A DNA stretch of 34,000 nucleotides, from contig JAGQUM010000048.1 in the NCBI GenBank assembly GCA_020438485.1, positions 1 through 34,000 of the forward strand, given 5' to 3'. Origin of the DNA: Thermoleophilia bacterium. GTDB lineage: Bacteria; Actinomycetota; Thermoleophilia; Miltoncostaeales; Miltoncostaeaceae. The notes under the pieces were generated by a model that saw only the letters and a program-made list of their open reading frames with translations, made no database searches and was not told the DNA's origin. Shown piece after piece: positions 29,575-34,000 of this stretch (within the stretch, counting starts at the first letter, position 1; each line of letters opens with the position of its first letter). The translations under genes and the position numbers were made by a program.

Positions 29575-31218
29575 TCAGACCCGCGCTCTCCCGCGCGCGG
29601 CCCGCCGCTGGCGCAGCGCGTCGCGGGCGTCCGCGATGAGGGCGATGGCCGCGTCGCCCAGCCCCATGCCCTCCGCCAGCACGACGCGATCGACGCGGGC
29701 GACGGCGTCCCACAGGCGGCCGCCTGCCACATCGGCGGCCACCGCGTCGCGGATGGCGCCGAGCGGCCGGGCCTGGGAGGCGACGAGGTCGGGCGACGGC
29801 ACCGGCAGCGCATCGGCCTCGCGGGGTTCGAGCTTCAGCACGCCGCCCCCGTACGCGCGGCCCACCGTCTCGGACCCCAGCAGCGTGACCGAGTTGAGGC
29901 ACGCCACCGGCAGCAGGTCGCGCCCGGCGTCGGCGTGCGGGGGACGCAGGTAGACGCCGTGGACGGAGTTGATGTGGTGCACGGCGGCGGAGTTGCCGAC
30001 CAGCCGGGGCGCGTCGGCGTTCATGTACGTCAGTAGCAGGTCGGGGGGCGCCAGCAGCGGTGTGCGCCACCACGGGTGCCGCATGCGGCACTTGTATCCC
30101 TCGTGCACCCCCGCGCCCAGGCCCCGGTCGAAGTACGCCCGGGCGGCCGGAGACGGCTCGCCGGTGGGGCACAGCAGCCACGCCGGCGAGCCCGACTCGG
30201 CCAGCCGCGACCAGCGCGCCTCGTCGAGGTCCAGGATGGGGCGCAGGTGGGCGCTGCCCGGCGGTGAGATGCGCACGATGTCGGCGGGTGCCAGGCCCTC
30301 GTCGACCACCTGCTGCAGCGTCAGCGTGAAGTAGCGGTTGTTGCCCGTGACGGTGCCCAGCGTGGTCTCGCCCCACTCCAGCAGGCACGCCGCGCCCGGC
30401 CGGGACGTGGCGTCGGTGAACGCGTCCCGCGCCCGCTCGTCCATCAGGGCGCCCGTCCACTTGCCCGCGGGGTCCCCGGGGACCCACCGCGACACGGGGG
30501 CCTCCCGGGACGCGAGGTCGGCGACGTCGCGCGCCTGCACCAGCTCGCAGTGGCGGGTGGGGCCCTCCCCCTCGGCCAGCAGCAGGACGACCTCCTCCTG
30601 GACCCCTGGGAAGACGCGCTCGGTGAACACCACCAGGCGCACGCGCGCGAAGCGGCGCATGAGGAACGCGCGGACGTCGGCCGCGTAGTTCACCGACAGC
30701 AGCTCGGCCGGCAGCACCAGTGCCAGGCGCCCCCCCGGCCGCAGGAACAGGGCCGCGTGCACCGTGAACGCGGCCCACGACGACGCCAGCGCCGTCAGCC
30801 GCACCCCCGCGGCGAGGGCCGCCTGCCGTGCCGCAGCCCGCGGCTCGCCGCGGAACTGCTGGTAGCGCACATACGGCGGGTTCCCCACCACCGCGTCGAA
30901 CCGCGGCTCGGGTGCGCGCGCGAAGAAGTCGTCCACGTCGACGCGCGGCGCGACACCCTCGGCTCGCAGCCTGGCGGCGGCGCGGCTGGCGCTCTCGGCG
31001 TGGAGTTCGATGCCGATGAGGTCGGGGTCGTCGGCACCCAGGGCGCGCAGGCGCCGCGCGGCCGACACGAGGAACTCGGCGTCGCCGCACGAGGGCTCGA
31101 GCACGGCGTCGGCGCCGTCGCGGACGGCCCACCGCGTGAGGTGGTCGCAGAGTCCAGGCGGGGTGAAGAACGCCCCGCGGGCCTTGCGGCCGGGGTCATC
31201 TGCGTGCGCGTGTGCCAT
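29575..31218 (-). CDS. DNA adenine N6-methyltransferase of a restriction-modification pair
   Basis: A 547-residue class I DNA methyltransferase. Residues 13-24 ARGAFFTPPGLC are the 'G.FyTP' motif X of adenine methylases; EPSCGDAEFL (41-50) is motif I; VGNPPYVRYQ (111-120) is the catalytic motif IV. The C-terminal ~300 residues would hold the target recognition domain; blocks such as GVHEGYKCRMRHPWWRTP and LLLTYMNADAPRLVGN are typical of Eco57I/type II gamma-like enzymes. ATG at 31218 is selected because it begins just before motif X; upstream frame is unconserved. It protects DNA against its partner nuclease. The pair interrupts the usual fliI-fliJ order. Confidence 0.85.
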   Translation of the reverse strand: MAHAHADDPGRKARGAFFTPPGLCDHLTRWAVRDGADAVLEPSCGDAEFLVSAARRLRALGADDPDLIGIELHAESASRAAARLRAEGVAPRVDVDDFFARAPEPRFDAVVGNPPYVRYQQFRGEPRAAARQAALAAGVRLTALASSWAAFTVHAALFLRPGGRLALVLPAELLSVNYAADVRAFLMRRFARVRLVVFTERVFPGVQEEVVLLLAEGEGPTRHCELVQARDVADLASREAPVSRWVPGDPAGKWTGALMDERARDAFTDATSRPGAACLLEWGETTLGTVTGNNRYFTLTLQQVVDEGLAPADIVRISPPGSAHLRPILDLDEARWSRLAESGSPAWLLCPTGEPSPAARAYFDRGLGAGVHEGYKCRMRHPWWRTPLLAPPDLLLTYMNADAPRLVGNSAAVHHINSVHGVYLRPPHADAGRDLLPVACLNSVTLLGSETVGRAYGGGVLKLEPREADALPVPSPDLVASQARPLGAIRDAVAADVAGGRLWDAVARVDRVVLAEGMGLGDAAIALIADARDALRQRRAARGRARV

Positions 31219-31303
31219 GCCCGTCACCGGTGAGACGCTACAGCCGCCCCCGGCCGGATCGGCGGGCCGCCGCGCCCGGCTGCGGGACGCGGCGGCGGGG
31301 CGG

Positions 31304-31322
31304 CCGCGGGGTTCCCCCGCGG
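31304..31322 (-). terminator. Hairpin after the VOC-family gene
   Basis: CCGCGGGG (31304-31311) pairs with CCCCGCGG (31315-31322) with a TTC loop, downstream of the minus-strand VOC gene stop (31350). It could separate that gene from the methyltransferase. Confidence 0.5.
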
Positions 31323-31349
31323 CGGTCATGCGCGCGGGCGCGTCTCGGC

Positions 31350-31871
31350 TCACGCGCCACCGAACTGCTCGCGCCGGCGCCGGTCCATCTCGGCCTCGGG
31401 CACGTCCTCGACGTGGGTCGCGACGTTCCAGCGGTGTCCCCACGGATCGCGCAGCAGGCCGGACCGGTCGCCGTAGAACCGCGTCGCCACGGGTGCCAGC
31501 CGGCGTGCGCCCGCCTCGATCGCGGCAGCGAAGACGGCGTCGACGTCCTCGACGTACAGGTGCAGCGTCACCGGCGTCCCGCCGACGTCGTCGGGGCCGG
31601 GAAAGCCGGACCCGGCGTCGGCGTCGGCCAGCATCACCAGCGCATCGCCGAACATCAGCTCGGCGTGCGCGATGCGTCCGTCTGGCAGCGTCATCCGACC
31701 GCCGCGCGGCCGCGCGCCCAGCGCGGACACGTAGAAGTCGATGGCGGCGGCGGCCCCGTCCACCGCGAGGTGGGGTGCAACGCGGGGGTAGTCGGCGGGG
31801 ACGGGGGGGACGGGCACGGCGGCCTCCGGGAGAGGGGGGCGAGGCGAACAGGTGTTCGATGATGCTGTCAT
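31350..31871 (-). CDS. VOC-family (glyoxalase/PhnB-like) protein
   Basis: A 173-residue vicinal-oxygen-chelate protein. Core motifs: VAPHLAVDGAAAAIDFYVSA, GARPRGGRMTLPDGRIAHAE, LMFGDALVMLAD, then VTLHLYVEDVDAVFAAAIEA and FYGDRSGLLRDPWGHRWNVA. This is the PhnB/YerE-like branch; metal-site residues (His in HAELMF, Glu/Asp in LYVEDVD) are plausible but the substrate is unknown. ATG at 31871; the first ~30 residues are Pro/Ser-rich, so the true start may be further in. It has no evident link to motility and fits with the neighbouring modification system as a non-flagellar insert. Confidence 0.8.
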   Translation of the reverse strand: MTASSNTCSPRPPLPEAAVPVPPVPADYPRVAPHLAVDGAAAAIDFYVSALGARPRGGRMTLPDGRIAHAELMFGDALVMLADADAGSGFPGPDDVGGTPVTLHLYVEDVDAVFAAAIEAGARRLAPVATRFYGDRSGLLRDPWGHRWNVATHVEDVPEAEMDRRRREQFGGA

Positions 31872-31991
31872 CCCGTCGCGGCGGCGTCAATCGGATGAGG
31901 GTCGGGCACCCCGTCCGAACCAGGGCTTCCACCTCGCGCAAAGTCGGCTATCATTCCCGAACAAGCAACGATCGTCACAAGGAGGTCCGGC

Positions 31992-32408
31992 GTGCGTGGG
32001 AACAAAGTGGAGACACACGTCGGTGATGCCATGATCCCGGTGACGGCGATCGTCGGCCCCGAGCACACGCTGCGTCAGGCGTCGGTTCGCATGGTGCAGA
32101 ACAACACCGGGGCGGCGGTCGTGCTGGATATCTCCATGCCGGGGCCCGCGGTCATCTCCGAGCGCGACATCCTGAAGGCGATCGCCGGTGGTCTCGACAT
32201 GGACCACGAGCGCGTCGCCGATCACATGACCGTCAACCTCGTGGTGGCCGACCAGTCGTGGCCGATCTCGCAGGCGGCCTCGCTGATGGTGCGCCGCGCC
32301 GTGCGGCACGTGCTGGTGTTCGACCAGGAGGCCCTCGTCGGGGTGCTCTCGATGCGGGACGTCGTGCGGGTCGGCGGGCTGATCCCGGCGGTCGGGGCCA
32401 CGGCCTGA
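31992..32408 (+). CDS. CBS-domain pair protein
   Basis: A 138-residue protein of two CBS domains (residues ~8-62 and ~73-130): HVGDAMIPVTAIVGPEHTLR, then AAVVLDISMPGPAVISERDI; second VADHMTVNLVVADQSWPIS, then VRHVLVFDQEALVGVLSMRD. Such stand-alone CBS pairs bind adenine nucleotides or SAM and often act as sensors. GTG at 31992 with a strong AAGGAGG (31979-31985). A TATCAT at about 31952 could be its -10 element. It is followed by a terminator hairpin, so it is separate from fliJ. Confidence 0.85.
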   Translation: MRGNKVETHVGDAMIPVTAIVGPEHTLRQASVRMVQNNTGAAVVLDISMPGPAVISERDILKAIAGGLDMDHERVADHMTVNLVVADQSWPISQAASLMVRRAVRHVLVFDQEALVGVLSMRDVVRVGGLIPAVGATA

Positions 32409-32553
32409 TCGGAGGGCCGCCGCGAGGCGGCCCCCCGCCACCTCCCTCGTCGCCCTCGGCGGGCGGTTCCGGCCGCCGCAGTCCCGTCGCTATCCAGCCC
32501 AGGATGATGACGAACATCGCGAGCGTGCTGAGCGTGTGGATCGCTCCGACCAT
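32233..32553 (-). CDS. Possible small membrane protein, antisense to the CBS gene end
   Basis: A 106-codon frame beginning MVGAIHTLSTLAMFVIILGW, with one clear membrane helix (residues ~4-24) followed by a Glu/Gly/Pro-rich and then Arg-rich tail. On the minus strand a TAGTGT lies 7-12 bases before the ATG at 32553, like a leaderless actinobacterial -10. The hydrophobic segment and G/C third bases at the start favour a real short gene, but its tail overlaps the CBS gene by 176 bases. No family is recognised; the true end may be earlier through a frame change. Confidence 0.35.
   Translation of the reverse strand: MVGAIHTLSTLAMFVIILGWIATGLRRPEPPAEGDEGGGGGPPRGGPPIRPWPRPPGSARRPARRPASRAPRRGPPGRTPARAARRGAPSARPPARSATTGRPPRG
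32414..32433 (+). terminator. Terminator hairpin after the CBS gene
   Basis: GGGCCGCC (32414-32421) pairs with GGCGGCCC (32426-32433) around GCGA, five bases after the CBS gene stop. Confidence 0.6.
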
Positions 32554-32603
32554 ACGGTGACACTACGCCCGCCGCGGCGGCGCGTCACCCCCGCCGGGCG
32601 CGG

Positions 32604-32631
32604 CCTCAAGGTCGCGGGGGTGCGCGCCGAT
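32604..32631 (+). promoter_or_regulatory. Sigma-28 promoter of fliJ
   Basis: TCAA (32604-32607), 16 bases, GCCGATAC (32624-32631). The fliJ ATG follows after 10 bases, so the mRNA is nearly leaderless. It gives fliJ an independent start after separation from fliI. Confidence 0.65.
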
Positions 32632-32641
32632 ACGGGCCTCA

Positions 32642-33130
32642 ATGGCGCGCCTGTTCACTTTCCGCCTCGATCCCGTCCTCGAGATCCGCCGTCGGCGCGA
32701 GGAGACGGTCCAGGGTGAACTTGCCCAGGCCATCCACGCCGTGGCCCAGCAGCAAGAGCGCGCCGTCGGCGCCCGCGAGGCCGTGGAGGCCGCCGTCGAA
32801 TCCCTGCGTGGCGCGTCCGCGCAGCCCATGCAACTGATCGAGTTGCGGGCGATGAACGACGAGGTCGCGCGCCTGCGGCGGGTGATGGAGCACGAGCAGG
32901 ACATGGTGCTGCGCATGGAGGAGATCGCCGCCGACCGCCGCGACGAGCTCATGCAGGCCAGCCGCGACCGCGAGGCGCTGGATGGGCTGCGCCGCCGGGC
33001 GGAGGAGGCCTGGCGCCAGGAGCAGAACCGCCGCGAGCAGGAGATCCTGGACGAGCTCGCCACCCGGCGGGCCGCCCGCTCCACGTCGGGTCCGCACCGC
33101 GGCCCGTCCCCGGCCGGCGCCGCCGCCTGA
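32642..33130 (+). CDS. fliJ: Flagellar export component FliJ
   Basis: A 162-residue coiled-coil protein of the export ATPase complex. The N-terminus FTFRLDPVLEIRRRREETVQ is the FliJ family hallmark, followed by a long helical hairpin rich in Glu/Arg/Ala, with a turn near residue 58-65. The C-terminal ~20 residues are Pro/Gly-rich. The start at 32642 has no ribosome site; it lies directly after the promoter, consistent with leaderless translation. FliJ normally follows fliI; here the two are separated by the modification-restriction region. It precedes fliK as usual. Confidence 0.88.
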   Translation: MARLFTFRLDPVLEIRRRREETVQGELAQAIHAVAQQQERAVGAREAVEAAVESLRGASAQPMQLIELRAMNDEVARLRRVMEHEQDMVLRMEEIAADRRDELMQASRDREALDGLRRRAEEAWRQEQNRREQEILDELATRRAARSTSGPHRGPSPAGAAA

Positions 33131-33155
33131 CGTCCCGGCCGCCGCCGGCCGGGGG

Positions 33156-33183
33156 TTAATGAATCCGGCGGTCCTGCCGATAC
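33156..33183 (+). promoter_or_regulatory. Sigma-28 promoter of fliK
   Basis: TTAA (33156-33159), 16 bases, GCCGATAC (33176-33183), 26 bases after the fliJ stop and 82 bases before the fliK start. It shares the GGGGGTTAA context of the fliC promoter. Confidence 0.7.
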
Positions 33184-33265
33184 ACGGGACAGCGACCGCC
33201 ACCGCGCCCTCACCGGACGACGCGCGGACGCCTTTGACGCACGACATGGAGAGTGTGCACGCACG

Positions 33266-34000
33266 ATGCTGAACGCCACGCTCGGGCCGCCGCCGGCGGT
33301 CGTGGGCGCCAGGAGGGCGGACGACGCCGGGGTCACCAAGGCCGCGCCGTCGCCCGACCGTGACGGGTTTGCAGGCGCGCTTCGCGACGCCGAACCCCGT
33401 CGCCAGGCACCCGCGCGACCGGAACGCCCACGCCACCACGCAGCCGGACCCACGAACGGGAAGCTGCCCCAGGACTCCGACGCCGACGTCGCCGGATCCG
33501 CCAACGACACCCGCGAGCCCCAGGCCTCCGACCGCGCCGTCGAACGCGCGGCCGACGACTCGGCGGTGGCCCGCTCGGGTCGCGACGCGTCGGGAGACGC
33601 GTCCCAGGACGCCCCGCAGGACGACCAGGCCCCCGCGCAGGGTGCCGAGGTGGCCGCGGCCATCGCCGTCGTGCCGCAGGTCGCCCCCGCGGTGATCGAG
33701 GCCACGGCCGCGAAGCCCGACCCCGCGGACCCCGCGGGCACGGTTCCCGCCGCCACCGTCGCGGGGCAGACCGCGGTCGCCGGCGTGTCGCCGGCCCCGG
33801 CCGCTACCGCGACCGCGGCGGCATCTCAGGCGCTCCCGTCCGCCGAGAGCGTCGCCGACCCGGCGACGTCGGCGGCGCCGGTCGACGCCGAGCCGCAGCA
33901 GGGCATCGCCGCGCCGAAGGGCGCCGCGACGCTCACGCTGTCGATCGGCGCGGCGCCCGCCGGCGACGTGATCGTGGCGCAGGCCCCCGCGGGCCCCGCC
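33266..34000 (+). CDS. fliK: Hook-length control protein FliK, N-terminal part
   Basis: 245 codons from ATG at 33266 to the window edge, without stop. The sequence is Ala/Pro/Asp/Thr-rich and low complexity (for example DFAGALRDAE-like start GFAGALRDAEPRRQ, then long Ala-Val-Pro stretches), as in FliK proteins, whose unfolded first part measures hook length. The conserved C-terminal specificity-switch domain would lie beyond the edge. The assignment rests on composition, position after fliJ and its own sigma-28 promoter. The frame ends in the window, so this is a partial gene. Confidence 0.7.
   Translation, partial: MLNATLGPPPAVVGARRADDAGVTKAAPSPDRDGFAGALRDAEPRRQAPARPERPRHHAAGPTNGKLPQDSDADVAGSANDTREPQASDRAVERAADDSAVARSGRDASGDASQDAPQDDQAPAQGAEVAAAIAVVPQVAPAVIEATAAKPDPADPAGTVPAATVAGQTAVAGVSPAPAATATAAASQALPSAESVADPATSAAPVDAEPQQGIAAPKGAATLTLSIGAAPAGDVIVAQAPAGPA

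Noticed and set aside
1-34000. CRISPR arrays, tRNA or rRNA genes, insertion sequences, integrases
   Set aside because: I looked for direct repeats with regular spacing, tRNA-like cloverleaves and transposase motifs and saw none; a computed search could still reveal weak ones.

Overview
The window is a high-GC bacterial flagellar gene cluster. Its gene order from yvyF-like through flgN, flgK, flgL, fliW, csrA to the flagellin gene copies the Bacillus-type late flagellar operon. No outer-membrane ring genes (flgH, flgI) are seen. With the very high GC content this suggests a motile high-GC Gram-positive, perhaps an actinobacterium of the Thermoleophilia type; that placement is inference.

Layout. 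1-680: a truncated trpA (+) runs head-on into a truncated FliK-like gene (-), a suspicious junction. 871-6084: flgF, flgG, a small FlgJ-type rod protein, a YvyF-like zinc protein, flgN, flgK and flgL. 6085-7142: about 1 kb without a convincing gene. 7143-9601: fliW, an opposite-strand RNA polymerase omega-like gene with a long acidic tail, csrA and fliC. 10111-18108: an Aer-like PAS protein and a probable flagellin-modification island of four large proteins (a double GT2 glycosyltransferase, a GT plus double methyltransferase, a double methyltransferase, a GT2-TPR protein). 18252-21423: flaG, fliD, fliS, a FliT-like gene and a second fliS-like gene. 21467-28432: an HDOD protein, then flgB, flgC, fliE, fliF, fliG, fliH and fliI. 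28685-31871: a DNA methyltransferase plus endonuclease pair and a VOC protein on the minus strand, wedged between fliI and fliJ. 31992-34000: a CBS-domain protein, fliJ and the start of fliK.

Regulation can be read from the sequence. Ten sites fit one sigma-28 pattern, a TYAA-type -35, 15-16 bases, then a (G/T)(C/T)CGAtA-type -10. They lie before flgF, fliW, fliC, three modification genes, flaG, the second fliS, fliJ and fliK. Three of them end only 7-10 bases before a start codon, so those mRNAs should be leaderless or nearly so. Separately, small hairpins that show GGA in the loop sit on the Shine-Dalgarno or start codon of flgK, flgL, fliC, flaG, fliD and both fliS genes. This is the form of CsrA targets, and fliW and csrA are in the same cluster. 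The late hook-filament genes therefore look like one CsrA/FliW-controlled set.

Two features question integrity. fliF has an in-frame TAG at codon 161, and trpA is broken at the left edge. Both could be real or assembly or sequencing errors.
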